Positions 9,415-19,612 of a stretch of DNA of 64,000 nucleotides are shown piece by piece. Every line of letters begins with the position of its first letter. The first letter of the stretch is position 1. The notes beneath the pieces are model-generated. The model made no database searches. It had not been told where the DNA came from and saw only the letters and a list, made by a program, of their open reading frames with translations. Origin of the DNA: Variovorax paradoxus (GTDB taxonomy: Bacteria; Pseudomonadota; Gammaproteobacteria; Burkholderiales; Burkholderiaceae_C); contig NZ_LR743507.1 of NCBI RefSeq assembly GCF_902712855.1, positions 3,644,001 to 3,708,000 on the forward strand, given 5' to 3'. The position numbers were made by a program, and so were the translations under genes.

Positions 9415-9900
9415 TGAATGGTCTCCATTGAAAGATCCAGAGGTGCTTCGGGACGCCAATCCCGGGCACGCCGTCCTTCGGCGCGCCGACGGCGAGTGCA
9501 GCCGTCAGCAGACGCAGCTCGACCGATGCCGCAACGCCGTTGATTGCGGCATCGGCGAACGCCGACCGTTGCAACCTCGGAGCTCGGCAACAGCCGCGAC
9601 GTCACTCGACCGTTCGCTTTAGACAGGTTCACGCGCCGCAAAGGGTCGCAGGCCGCGAAACGCCGGCCTCGAAAGACACGAAAACGACGGCACAAGGGAA
9701 ATCCCTAGGACGCCCTGGTCGGACCAGCGAACACCGCGCCAGCAAAGGCGCTGCGCCCTTCGCCTTCCACCTCGATCCACCTTCACCGCTGGCCCGCTCC
9801 TTGCAAACACGATCAAAAATGACAGAAAATTTTCTTGTTTGACTTATATTTGTAAACTGGTTTTCAAAAAACGCACACTTTCGGGCGCCCCGCACCATTC
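9415..9900. other. Gene-free stretch with a perfect 12-bp inverted repeat and an AT-rich promoter region
   Basis: No convincing gene. Two structures stand out. CCGATGCCGCAA (9523-9534) and TTGCGGCATCGG (9544-9555) form a perfect 12-base stem with a nine-base loop and no T-run. The last ~100 bases become strongly AT-rich (9800-9890) before the RpiR-type regulator, and include the palindrome AGAAAATTTTCT (9824-9835) and TTGACT (9839-9844), suggesting the promoter/operator area of that regulator and its operon. Confidence 0.6.
9824..9835. promoter_or_regulatory. AT-rich palindrome upstream of the RpiR-type regulator, candidate operator
   Basis: AGAAAATTTTCT is a perfect 12-base palindrome in the AT-rich leader 65 bases before the regulator start. 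MurR/RpiR-family proteins bind short AT-rich inverted repeats near their own genes, so autoregulation here is plausible. TATATT at 9845-9850 could be the -10 box. This is inference from position and symmetry only. Confidence 0.4.
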
Positions 9901-10902
9901 ATGAGCAGCACTGTCGACACCCCAGGCACCACCGTGGCACAGCGCATCGCGCAGGCGCTGCCGCGGCTGACGCGTTCGCATCGCCAGGTGGCCGACTACG
10001 TGCTCGAGCATCCCCTGCAGGTCGCCACGCTGCCCATCGACGAGCTTGCCGCGGCGGTCGGCGTGTCGGTCGCCACGGCCAACCGCTTCGCGCGCGCGCT
10101 GGACTTCGACGGCTACGCCACCTTCCGCGCCGAACTCGTGCGCGGCTTCGAGCAGCTGGTGGCGCCGGTGGAGCGCCTGCGCGGCAACCTGGAGCGCCCG
10201 TCGACCGTGGCCGAGGTGTTCGCCACCGCGCTCGACGAGAGCCGCCGCAACATCGACGCGACGCGCCAGACGCTGGACTACGCCGCCTGCGAAGCCGCGG
10301 TGGAGCGCATCGGCAAGGCGCGCTCGGTCTACATCGCAGGCTTCGGCGCCAGCGCATGGCTCGCGGGCCTGCTGCAGCACGGGCTGGACGGCAGTTGCAG
10401 CGACGTGCGCCTGCTCTCGGGCGTGAGCGGCGTGACGCACGCCGCGCGCACGCTGATGCACGCCGGCCCGCAGGACGTGTTCATCGCCCTCACCTTCCCC
10501 CGCTACCTGACCGACACGGTGGCCCTCGCGCAGATCGCGCGCAGCCAGGAGTGCGCCGTGATCGCGCTCACCGACCGCCCCAGCTCGCCGCTGGCGCCGC
10601 TGGCCGAGGTGGCGCTGTATTGCCAGACGGAAACCAGCTACCGGCCGAACTGCGAGACCAGCGTGCTCGCGCTGATCGAAGCGCTCACCAGTGCAGTGGC
10701 GCTGCGCGCGCCCGACCCGGTGCAGTCCGCCGGCCGCATCCTGCATGCGGTGCGCCCGTGGCTGCACGGCGCCAACGGCCTGCCGCGCGGCAACGCCGCG
10801 GGCGGCGGCCTCGTGGCCCGCGTCGACGACACATTCGAAACATCTACCCCGCACGGCACCGCTGCCGGCGCCGGCGCGAAAAAGAAGAAAGCTTCCCGAT
10901 GA
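9901..10902 (+). CDS. MurR/RpiR-family transcriptional regulator with SIS domain
   Basis: 333-residue regulator. The N-terminal RpiR HTH spans about residues 12-85 (VAQRIAQALPRLTRSHRQVA, LPIDELAAAVGVSVATANRF, ALDFDGYATFRAEL). A SIS (sugar isomerase) domain follows at about 130-265 (ARSVYIAGFGASAWLAGLLQ, and QDVFIALTFPRYLTDTVALA). The C-terminus is a low-complexity tail ending in lysines. Its TGA overlaps the ATG of iaaA (ATGA), so it heads and probably controls the peptidase-importer operon. SIS domains bind phosphosugars, and MurR of E. coli senses MurNAc-6-phosphate; a cell-wall-derived inducer is possible here but not shown. Confidence 0.9.
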   Translation: MSSTVDTPGTTVAQRIAQALPRLTRSHRQVADYVLEHPLQVATLPIDELAAAVGVSVATANRFARALDFDGYATFRAELVRGFEQLVAPVERLRGNLERPSTVAEVFATALDESRRNIDATRQTLDYAACEAAVERIGKARSVYIAGFGASAWLAGLLQHGLDGSCSDVRLLSGVSGVTHAARTLMHAGPQDVFIALTFPRYLTDTVALAQIARSQECAVIALTDRPSSPLAPLAEVALYCQTETSYRPNCETSVLALIEALTSAVALRAPDPVQSAGRILHAVRPWLHGANGLPRGNAAGGGLVARVDDTFETSTPHGTAAGAGAKKKKASR

Positions 10903-11864
10903 TCCAGACCCACGTGCCCGTGATCGCCATCCACGGCGGCGCCGGCACCATCAGCGCCGCTACCACCAGCGCCGCACAGGCGCAGGCGTACCACGACGCG
11001 CTGAACCGCATCGTGGCCGCCGCGCAGGCGATGCTGCTGAAGGGCGCTCCGGCGCTCGACGCCGCCTGCCTGGCGGTCGAGCTGCTCGAGGAGTGCCCGC
11101 TCTTCAACGCCGGCCACGGCGCAGTGTTCACTCATGACGAAACGCATGAACTCGACGCCGCCGTGATGGACGGCGCCACGCTCGCCGCCGGCGCCATTGC
11201 CGGCGTGTGCCATGTGCGCCGCCCGGTGCGCGCCGCGCGCGCCGTGCTCCAGGACGGCGCCCACGTGCTGCTGGCCGGCGCGGGCGCCGAGGCCTTCGCG
11301 CGCGAACACGGGCTGGAGATGGTCGATCCCTCGTTCTTCTCCACCGAGGCCCGCCGCCAGCAGTTGCACCGCGTGCGCGGCACCGGCCGCGTGGTGACGG
11401 ACCATGAAGGCGCCTCGATGGCGGCCACGCCACTCGACGAGGACAAGAAGTTCGGCACCGTCGGCGCGGTCGCGCTCGACATGCACGGCCACCTGGCCGC
11501 CGCCACCTCCACCGGCGGCATGACCAACAAGCGCGTCGGCCGCATCGGCGATTCGCCGCTGATCGGCGCGGGCACCTATGCCGACGACCGAACGGCGGCG
11601 GTGTCGTGCACCGGCAGCGGCGAGATGTTCATCCGCGTGGCCGCTGCCTACGACGTGTGCGCGCGCATGGCCTACGGCGGCGCCACGCTCGAGGCCGCCA
11701 CGCACGCGGTGGTGCAGCAGTCGCTGCCGGCCATCGGCGGCACCGGGGGCCTGATCGCCGTGGACCGCCACGGCAACCTGAGCCTGGCCTTCAACACCGA
11801 AGGCATGTACCGCGGCCACGCGCGCGGCAACGATGCGCCGCAAACGGCCATCTTCGCAGCATGA
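10899..11864 (+). CDS. iaaA: Isoaspartyl peptidase / plant-type L-asparaginase
   Basis: Ntn-hydrolase that splits isoaspartyl (beta-aspartyl) dipeptides and asparagine; made as a precursor that cuts itself into two subunits. The 321-residue protein starts VPVIAIHGGAGTI, and the self-cleavage site is G186-T187 in KKFGTVGAVALD, the threonine becoming the nucleophile. STGGMTNKRVGRIGDSP and GAGTYAD form the substrate pocket, and CTGSGE follows. It is coupled to the regulator by an ATGA overlap and precedes gsiABCD, the same order as the iaaA-gsiABCD operon of E. coli. A copy of the intergenic repeat begins seven bases after its stop. Confidence 0.95.
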   Translation: MIQTHVPVIAIHGGAGTISAATTSAAQAQAYHDALNRIVAAAQAMLLKGAPALDAACLAVELLEECPLFNAGHGAVFTHDETHELDAAVMDGATLAAGAIAGVCHVRRPVRAARAVLQDGAHVLLAGAGAEAFAREHGLEMVDPSFFSTEARRQQLHRVRGTGRVVTDHEGASMAATPLDEDKKFGTVGAVALDMHGHLAAATSTGGMTNKRVGRIGDSPLIGAGTYADDRTAAVSCTGSGEMFIRVAAAYDVCARMAYGGATLEAATHAVVQQSLPAIGGTGGLIAVDRHGNLSLAFNTEGMYRGHARGNDAPQTAIFAA

Positions 11865-11870
11865 AGCAGC

Positions 11871-11963
11871 CCCCCAGCCTTCACTCGCTGCGTGTCGCTG
11901 CGCCAGCCCCCGTGCAGGGGACGACACCGGTGGCCCGGCCAGGCCGGCTCCACGGTGTCGCCC
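11871..11963 (+). repeat. Intra-operon structured repeat, copy A (iaaA-gsiA)
   Basis: Begins seven bases after the iaaA stop and runs in the direction of transcription. It carries a CCCC/GGGG small hairpin and then the long stem ACACC-TGG-CCGGC / GCCGG-CCA-GGTGT. Against the other copies, the TGG/CCA pair replaces GCGG/CCGC with both sides changed. Seven further copies are listed separately. Confidence 0.85.
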
Positions 11964-12022
11964 GAAAAACAGCGGCCCACTGTCGATAAACCGAACGCCA
12001 ACGCCTTCTTCACTTGCTTTCC

Positions 12023-13900
<1,878 letters not shown>

Positions 13901-13933
13901 CGCCGCGTCCGATTCAACTCATTTTTTCAACCC

Positions 13934-13953
13934 GCAGGCCCCCCTGCTTTTTT
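13934..13953 (+). terminator. Weak intrinsic-terminator-like hairpin between gsiA and gsiB
   Basis: GCAGG (13934-13938) and CCTGC (13943-13947) form a five-base GC stem with a four-C loop, directly followed by six T (13948-13953). The stem is short, so read-through is expected. It could thin out transcription between the ATPase gene and the binding-protein gene, or trim an upstream 3' end. Confidence 0.4.
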
Positions 13954-13977
13954 CCTCGAACCGACTGGAGTTCTTCC

Positions 13978-15531
13978 ATGAAGCAATCTTCTTCCTCCCT
14001 GCGATGGGCATCCGCACTGCTGGGCCTGGCCGCATTGGCCGCTTCGGGCTCGGCACTGGCCGCCAAAGACGTGGTGCTGTCGATCGGCTACCAGCCGGAA
14101 ACGCTGGACCCGTACAACACCAACACCACGATCACCACGGCCGTGACGAAGACCTTCTATGAAGGCCTGTTCCAGTTCGACAAGGACCTGAAGGTGCAGA
14201 ACGTGCTCGCCGAGAGCTACGAGGTGTCGAAGGACGGCCTGGTCTACACGATCAAGCTGCGCAGCGGCGTGAAGTTCCACGACGGCACCGACTTCAACGC
14301 GGAAGCCGTGAAGTTCACGCTCGACCGCGTGCTGAACCAGGACAACAAGCTGCTTCGCTACAACCAGTTCAACCGCGTGAGCAAGGTCGAGGCGGTGAAC
14401 CCCACCACGGTGCGCGTCACGCTGAAGGAGCCCTTCGGCCCCTTCATCAACTCGCTGGCCCACGCATCGGCCGCCATGATCTCGCCCACCGCGCTGAAGA
14501 AGTGGGGCAACAAGGACATCGCCTTCCACCCGGTGGGCACGGGCCCGTTCGAGTTCGTGGAATGGAAGCAGACCGAGGCCGTCAAGGCCAAGAAGTTCGA
14601 CGGCTACTGGAAGAAGGGCTTCCCGAAGATCGACAACGTCTCGTGGAAGCCGGTGCTCGAGAACAACACGCGCGCCGCCATGCTGCAGACCGGCGAAGCC
14701 GATTTCGCGTTCCCCATTCCCTACGAGCAGGCCGAGCTGCTGAAGAAGAGCGACAAGCTCGAAGTGGTGGCGTCGCCCTCGATCATCACGCGCTTCCTGG
14801 CATTCAACATGCTGCAGAAGCCGTACGACAACCCGAAGGTGCGCGAAGCCATCGGCTACGCCATCAACAAGGAAGCGCTGGCCAAGGTCGCGTTCGGCGG
14901 CTATGCCTTCCCGGCGCAGGGCGTGCTGCCCCAGGGCGTGAAGTACGCCGAGAAGATGGCCCCCATTCCCTACGACGTGAAGAAGGCCAAGGCCTTGCTG
15001 ACCGAAGCGGGCTACCCGAACGGCTTCGAGTCGGTGCTGTGGAGCGCCTACAACAACACGACCTCGCAGAAGACGATCCAGTTCGTGCAGCAGCAGCTCG
15101 CGCAGATCGGTATCAAGCTGCAGGTGCAGGCGCTCGAAGTGGGCCAGCGCACCGAGCAGGTGGACGCATGGCCCGATCCGAAGACGGCCAAGGTCCGCAT
15201 GTACTACACGGGCTGGTCGTCGTCGACCGGCGAAGCCGACTGGGGCCTGCGCCCGCTGTTCGCCTCGGAAGCCTGGGCGCCGAAGTTGAACAACATGTCG
15301 TTCTACAAGAGCGACGTGGTGGACAACGCGCTCGCCAAGGCGCTGGTGACGGTGGACGAGGCGGAACGCACCGCCCTGTACAAGACCGCGCAGGAAGAGA
15401 TCCGCAAGGACCTGCCGCGCGTGCCGATGGTCACCGAGCAGAACCTGTCGGCGCACGCCAAGCGCCTGTCGGGCGTGTTCGTGATGCCTGACGGCAACAT
15501 CAACATCGACGCGATCGCAACGTCGAACTAA
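13978..15531 (+). CDS. gsiB: Periplasmic substrate-binding protein of peptide/glutathione ABC importer
   Basis: Captures the transported peptide in the periplasm (SBP family 5, 517 residues). A Sec signal peptide is clear: MKQSSSSLRWASALLGLAAL and onward to ASGSALA, with cleavage after residue 27. The mature part has the family features LSIGYQPETLDPYNT, then SYEVSKDGLVYTIKLRSGVK and FHDGTDFNAEAVKFTLDRVL. Length is normal. The ribosome site is GGAG eight bases before ATG. It lies between the fused ATPase and the two permeases; the substrate could be glutathione, di/tripeptides or, judging from the peptidases in the operon, unusual peptides. Confidence 0.93.
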   Translation: MKQSSSSLRWASALLGLAALAASGSALAAKDVVLSIGYQPETLDPYNTNTTITTAVTKTFYEGLFQFDKDLKVQNVLAESYEVSKDGLVYTIKLRSGVKFHDGTDFNAEAVKFTLDRVLNQDNKLLRYNQFNRVSKVEAVNPTTVRVTLKEPFGPFINSLAHASAAMISPTALKKWGNKDIAFHPVGTGPFEFVEWKQTEAVKAKKFDGYWKKGFPKIDNVSWKPVLENNTRAAMLQTGEADFAFPIPYEQAELLKKSDKLEVVASPSIITRFLAFNMLQKPYDNPKVREAIGYAINKEALAKVAFGGYAFPAQGVLPQGVKYAEKMAPIPYDVKKAKALLTEAGYPNGFESVLWSAYNNTTSQKTIQFVQQQLAQIGIKLQVQALEVGQRTEQVDAWPDPKTAKVRMYYTGWSSSTGEADWGLRPLFASEAWAPKLNNMSFYKSDVVDNALAKALVTVDEAERTALYKTAQEEIRKDLPRVPMVTEQNLSAHAKRLSGVFVMPDGNINIDAIATSN

Positions 15532-15534
15532 GTA

Positions 15535-15630
15535 CTCCCCCAGGCTGCGCGCACTTCGTGTCGCTACGCCAACCCCCTCGCCGGGGGCGACACCTGCGGC
15601 CCGGCAGAGCCGGTTCCGCGGTGTTCTCCG
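15535..15630 (+). repeat. Intra-operon structured repeat, copy B (gsiB-gsiC)
   Basis: Starts four bases after the gsiB TAA. It opens CTCCCCCAGGCTGCGCGC, then CCCCCTCGCCGGGGG, then the long stem ACACC-GCGG-CCGGC / GCCGG-CCGC-GGTGT with small bulges. It fills most of the 126-base gap before gsiC. Confidence 0.88.
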
Positions 15631-15657
15631 GATGAGGGGTGACTGTTTTCTGATGCC

Positions 15658-16578
15658 ATGCTGAATTACTTCATCAAACGACTGTTGGGCCTGATCCCCA
15701 CGCTGCTCATCGTGGCGGTGCTGGTGTTCCTGTTCGTCCACATGCTTCCCGGCGACCCGGCGCGCCTTGCCGCCGGCCAGGACGCCGACGAGCAGACCGT
15801 GGCCATGGTGCGCGCGGAACTCGGGCTGGACAAGCCGCTGCCGCAGCAGTTCGTGAGCTTCTTCACCCACATGGTGCAGGGCGACTTCGGCACCTCGATC
15901 CGCACGCGGCGGCCGGTGTCGGCCGAGATCGGCGAGCGCTTCTTCCCGACGGTGATGCTCACCATCACCAGCATGGTGTGGGCGGTGATCTTCGGCATGG
16001 GCATCGGCATCGTCTCTGCGGTGTACCGCAACAAATGGCCGGACCGGCTGGGCATGACGCTCGCGGTCTCGGGCATCTCCTTTCCGGCATTTGCACTCGG
16101 CATGCTGCTGATGCAGATCTTCTCGGTGCAACTCGGCTGGCTGCCCACGGTCGGCGCCAGCACATGGAAGCACTACATCCTGCCCTCGATCACGCTGGGC
16201 GCGGCCGTGGCGGCCGTGATGGCGCGCTTCACGCGCGCCTCGTTCGTCGAGGTGATCCAGGAAGACTTCGTGCGCACCGCGCGCGCCAAGGGCGTGCACG
16301 AATCGCGCGTGGTGTTCAAGCACACGCTGCGCAACGCGCTGATCCCCGTGGTCACGATGATGGGCCTGCAGTTCGGCTTCCTGCTGGGCGGCTCGATCCT
16401 GGTGGAGGCGGTGTTCAACTGGCCGGGCCTCGGCCGCCTGCTGGTGGACGCGGTGCAGATGCGCGACTACCCCGTCATCCAGACGCTCGTGCTGCTGTTC
16501 TCGCTCGAGTTCATCCTGATCAACCTGGTGGTCGATGTGCTCTATGGCTACATCAACCCCACCATCCGGTACAAATGA
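15658..16578 (+). CDS. gsiC: Permease subunit 1 of peptide/glutathione ABC importer
   Basis: Inner-membrane permease of 306 residues (DppB/GsiC type). Helix 1 covers about residues 8-30 (LGLIPTLLIVAVLVFLFVHM), followed by the conserved LPGDPARLAAGQ, and four or five more helices between about 100 and 300. The EAA loop contacting the ATPase is FVRTARAKGVHESRVVFKHT followed by LRNALIPV. The C-terminus VVDVLYGYINPTIRYK is the normal family ending. The flanking gaps on both sides hold repeat copies B and C. Confidence 0.94.
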   Translation: MLNYFIKRLLGLIPTLLIVAVLVFLFVHMLPGDPARLAAGQDADEQTVAMVRAELGLDKPLPQQFVSFFTHMVQGDFGTSIRTRRPVSAEIGERFFPTVMLTITSMVWAVIFGMGIGIVSAVYRNKWPDRLGMTLAVSGISFPAFALGMLLMQIFSVQLGWLPTVGASTWKHYILPSITLGAAVAAVMARFTRASFVEVIQEDFVRTARAKGVHESRVVFKHTLRNALIPVVTMMGLQFGFLLGGSILVEAVFNWPGLGRLLVDAVQMRDYPVIQTLVLLFSLEFILINLVVDVLYGYINPTIRYK

Positions 16579-16579
16579 C

Positions 16580-16672
16580 CTCCCCCAGGCTGCGCGCACT
16601 TCGTGTCGCTTCTCCTTCCCCCTCACCGGGGGCAACACCTGCGGCCCGGCAAAGCCGGTTCCGCGGTGTTCC
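16580..16672 (+). repeat. Intra-operon structured repeat, copy C (gsiC-gsiD)
   Basis: Begins two bases after the gsiC TGA and is nearly identical to copy B at its ends (CTCCCCCAGGCTGCGCGC). Stem AACACC-GCGG-CCGGC / GCCGG-CCGC-GGTGTT. It ends 30 bases before the gsiD start. Confidence 0.88.
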
Positions 16673-16701
16673 ACGACATTGCGCCGCAACCAACGACTGA
16701 C

Positions 16702-17628
16702 ATGACTCAAGCTCCTGGCGTTTCCGCCGAAACCATTCTTCCGACTTCCCCGGTCGCCACGCTTCAAAGTGCCGGCAAGATCCGCACGCCCTGGGGCGAA
16801 TGCTGGCGCCGATTCAAGAAGCAGCCCGTGGGCATCGTGGCCGCGCTGTTCGTGCTGCTGCTGGTGTTCATCGCGGTGTTCTCGCCGTGGATCGTGCCCT
16901 TCGATCCGGAGAACTTCTTCGACTACGACATGCTCAACAGCGGCCCCTCGGCCACGCACTGGATGGGTGTCGATCCGCTGGGCCGCGACATCTTCAGCCG
17001 CATCCTGGCGGGCGCGCGCATCTCGCTGATGGCCGGCTTCCTGTCGGTGCTGGTGGGCGGTTTCGTCGGCACCAGCTTCGGCCTGCTGGCGGGCTACTAC
17101 GAAGGCTGGTGGGACCGCATCGTCATGCGCGTGTCGGACGTGCTGTTCGCCTTCCCCGGCATCCTGCTGGCGCTGGGCGTGGTGGCCATCCTGGGCAGCA
17201 GCATGACCAACGTGGTGGTGGCGGTGTCGGTGTTCAGCGTGCCGGCCTTCGCGCGCCTGGTGCGCGGCAACACGCTGGTGCTCAAGCAGCAGACCTACAT
17301 CGAGGCCGAACGCAGCATCGGCGCTTCCGACTGGACCATCATCGTGCGGCACATCCTGCCGGGCACGATCTCGTCGATCGTGGTGTATTTCTCGATGCGC
17401 GTGGGCACCTCGATCATCACGGCGGCCAGCCTGTCGTTCCTGGGCATGGGCGCGCAGGCACCCACGCCCGAATGGGGCGCGATGCTCAGCGAGGCGCGCG
17501 CCGACATGGTGACCTCGCCGCACGTGGCGCTGTTTCCCAGCCTGGCCATCTTCTTCACCGTGCTCGCCTTCAACCTGCTGGGCGACGCCCTGCGCGACGC
17601 GCTCGATCCGAAGATCGACCGGCAGTGA
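16702..17628 (+). CDS. gsiD: Permease subunit 2 of peptide/glutathione ABC importer
   Basis: Second permease, DppC/GsiD type, 308 residues. A cytoplasmic N-terminal extension of about 40 residues leads into helix 1 (VGIVAALFVLLLVFIAVFSP), followed by the family motifs HWMGVDPLGRDIFSR and ARISLMAGFLSVLVGG. The EAA loop is YIEAERSIGASDWTIIVRHI and the C-terminus is LAFNLLGDALRDALDPKI. It is followed 11 bases later by the P1 peptidase gene, so importer and peptidases are probably on one transcript. Confidence 0.94.
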   Translation: MTQAPGVSAETILPTSPVATLQSAGKIRTPWGECWRRFKKQPVGIVAALFVLLLVFIAVFSPWIVPFDPENFFDYDMLNSGPSATHWMGVDPLGRDIFSRILAGARISLMAGFLSVLVGGFVGTSFGLLAGYYEGWWDRIVMRVSDVLFAFPGILLALGVVAILGSSMTNVVVAVSVFSVPAFARLVRGNTLVLKQQTYIEAERSIGASDWTIIVRHILPGTISSIVVYFSMRVGTSIITAASLSFLGMGAQAPTPEWGAMLSEARADMVTSPHVALFPSLAIFFTVLAFNLLGDALRDALDPKIDRQ

Positions 17629-17639
17629 CCCCGCTTCCG

Positions 17640-18719
17640 ATGTCTTCCGGCACGCAGCAAGCCTCCATTCCCTTCATCGGCAACCTGCGCCGGGGTGAGC
17701 GCGATGCGATCACCGACGTGGCCGGTGTCACGGTGGGCCACCGCACGCTGGCCGATGGCGATGTGCAGACCGGAGTGACCGTGATCCGCCCGCATGCCGG
17801 CGACCCGTTCCGCGACAAGATGCCCGCGGCCGCGGTGGTGCTCAACGGCTTCGGCAAGAGCGTGGGGCTGGTGCAGCTCGAGGAGCTCGGCGTGCTCGAG
17901 ACGCCGATCGCGCTGACCAACACCTTCTCTGTCGGCACGGTGGCCACCGCGCAGATCCGCCAGTGCGTGGCGGGCAACCCCGAGACCGGCCGCGCGCTGC
18001 CCACGGTGAACCCGCTGGTGTTCGAGTGCAACGACGGCTACCTCAACGACATCCAGCGGCTGTCGGTGAGCGAGGCCGACTACCTGCATGCGTTCGACAG
18101 CGCCGGCGCCGATTTCGCGCAGGGCTCGGTCGGCGCGGGACGCGGCATGTCGAGCTTCCAGCTCAAGGGCGGCATCGGCAGCGCCTCTCGGCTGGTTCCG
18201 TGCGCCACGGCCTCTTCCGGCGGCAACCATACGGTGGGCACGCTGGTGCTCTCCAACTACGGCCGCCAGCCCGAACTGCGGCTGGCCGGGCACGCGGTGG
18301 GCGAACGGCTCGCCGCGCTGCAGGCACAGGGCAGCGAGCTGCCGGCGCCGGACGAGCCCGAGAAGGGCTCGATCATCATCGTGGTCGCCACCGATGCGCC
18401 GCTTGACGCACGCCAGCTGCGCCGCCTCGCCCTGCGCGCGGGCGCCGGACTGGCCCGCACGGGCTCGGTGTTCGGGCACGGCAGCGGCGACATCGTGCTG
18501 GCTTTTTCCACCGCCTACACGGTGCCCGGCGGCACGGACCGCCCGATGCCAGCCGTGGCCATGCTGCACGACGGCCTGCTCGACGGACTGTTCCAGGCCG
18601 CCGCCGACAGCACCGAGCAGGCGATCCTTCATGCGCTGTGGCGCGCCGAGGCCGTGACCGGCCGCGACGGCAACCACCGCGCCGCGCTCTCCGCGCTGCT
18701 GCCGCCCTCTTCCCTCTGA
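17640..18719 (+). CDS. P1-family peptidase (DmpA/BapA-like aminopeptidase)
   Basis: Self-processing Ntn-fold aminopeptidase; characterised relatives remove D-alanine (DmpA) or beta-amino acids (BapA) from peptide N-termini. The 359-residue protein starts its domain with RDAITDVAGVTVGHRTL. The likely autocleavage point is G243-S244 in EKGSIIIVVATDAPLDARQL, matching the Gly-Ser cut of DmpA, so Ser244 would be the nucleophile. GSVGAGRGMSSFQLKGGIGS is another family-typical stretch. No signal peptide is visible, so hydrolysis is expected in the cytoplasm after import by GsiABCD. The specificity for D- or beta-peptides is inferred from the family. Confidence 0.9.
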   Translation: MSSGTQQASIPFIGNLRRGERDAITDVAGVTVGHRTLADGDVQTGVTVIRPHAGDPFRDKMPAAAVVLNGFGKSVGLVQLEELGVLETPIALTNTFSVGTVATAQIRQCVAGNPETGRALPTVNPLVFECNDGYLNDIQRLSVSEADYLHAFDSAGADFAQGSVGAGRGMSSFQLKGGIGSASRLVPCATASSGGNHTVGTLVLSNYGRQPELRLAGHAVGERLAALQAQGSELPAPDEPEKGSIIIVVATDAPLDARQLRRLALRAGAGLARTGSVFGHGSGDIVLAFSTAYTVPGGTDRPMPAVAMLHDGLLDGLFQAAADSTEQAILHALWRAEAVTGRDGNHRAALSALLPPSSL

Positions 18720-18751
18720 CCCCAACCCAGGTCGCACAGATCGCACCGTCC

Positions 18752-19570
18752 ATGAAAGTCCTGATCTCCACCGACATCGAAGGCGTCGCCGGCGTCTACC
18801 ACCCCGAGCAGGTGCGTCCCGGCAACCCCGAGTTCGAGCGCGCCCGCCTGCTGATGACGCAGGAAGCCAACGCGGCCATTGCCGGCGCCTTCGATGCGGG
18901 TGCCACCGAGGTGCTTGTGAACGACTCCCACGGCGGCTTCCGCAACATGCCGCCCGACGTGCTCGACGCGCGCGCGCGCGCGGTGCAGGGCAAGCCGCGC
19001 TACCTGAGCATGGTGGCCGGCGTGGAAGAAGGCGTGGACGCGGTCTGCATGGTGGGCTACCACTCGCGCGGGCAGGGCCGCGGCATTCTGGCGCACACCA
19101 TCAACAGCTTCGCTTTCGCGAGCATCTCGCTCAACGGCCAGGAGCTGGGCGAAGCCGGCCTCTACGGCGCACTGGCCGGCGAGTACGGCGCACCCGTGGT
19201 GATGGGCAGCGGCGACGACGTCTTCATCGCCGAGAACCGCCCACTGTTCCCGCATGCGACCTTCGTGGAAACCAAGAAGGCCACGGGCTTCGGCAGCGGC
19301 GTTTCGCTGTCGCCCGAGCAGTCGCGCCGCGCCATCCGCGCCGGCGTGGCCGAGGCGCTCGCCGCGCGCGCCGGTGCAACGCCGCTGGTTTTCAAGGGCC
19401 CGCAGACCGTGACGCTGCGCGCCCAGTCGCCTTCGCTGGCCGACCTGTTCTGCCAGTGGCCCGCCTTCGAGCGCGTCGACGGCGTCACCCTGCGCTTCAC
19501 CACCGAGACGGTGGAAGCGGCGGTGCGCATGCTGAACTGCTGCTCGGCCATGTCCAGCATGCTGCGCTGA
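18752..19570 (+). CDS. M55-family peptidase (DppA-like D-aminopeptidase)
   Basis: Zinc aminopeptidase of 272 residues. In Bacillus DppA, a D-amino-acid-specific decameric enzyme, the metal ligands are D8, E10, H60, H104 and a glutamate near 133. Here D8 and E10 lie in STDIEGVAG, H60 in NDSHGG, H104 in VGYHSR, and E131/E134 in NGQELGEAG. The sequence begins MKVLISTDIEGVAGV, the usual family start. It is the last gene of the iaaA-gsi-peptidase operon, 32 bases after the P1 peptidase. Together the two enzymes suggest that imported peptides contain D- or beta-linked residues. Confidence 0.92.
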   Translation: MKVLISTDIEGVAGVYHPEQVRPGNPEFERARLLMTQEANAAIAGAFDAGATEVLVNDSHGGFRNMPPDVLDARARAVQGKPRYLSMVAGVEEGVDAVCMVGYHSRGQGRGILAHTINSFAFASISLNGQELGEAGLYGALAGEYGAPVVMGSGDDVFIAENRPLFPHATFVETKKATGFGSGVSLSPEQSRRAIRAGVAEALAARAGATPLVFKGPQTVTLRAQSPSLADLFCQWPAFERVDGVTLRFTTETVEAAVRMLNCCSAMSSMLR

Positions 19571-19612
19571 CGCCGCCAGCGCGAGCTTCTGCAGACAGGC
19601 GTTCTTTCTTGT

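Noticed and set aside
9195..9695. A 166-codon minus-strand frame and several others between 9.2 and 9.8 kb
   Set aside because: Arg/Pro-rich, no ribosome site, and in conflict with the better-supported small gene and the hairpin.
13927..17523. A 1198-codon open frame antisense to the gsi operon
   Set aside because: It mirrors three well-recognised genes on the other strand and its translation is rich in His, Arg, Gln and Ala without domain structure, typical of antisense frames in GC-rich DNA.
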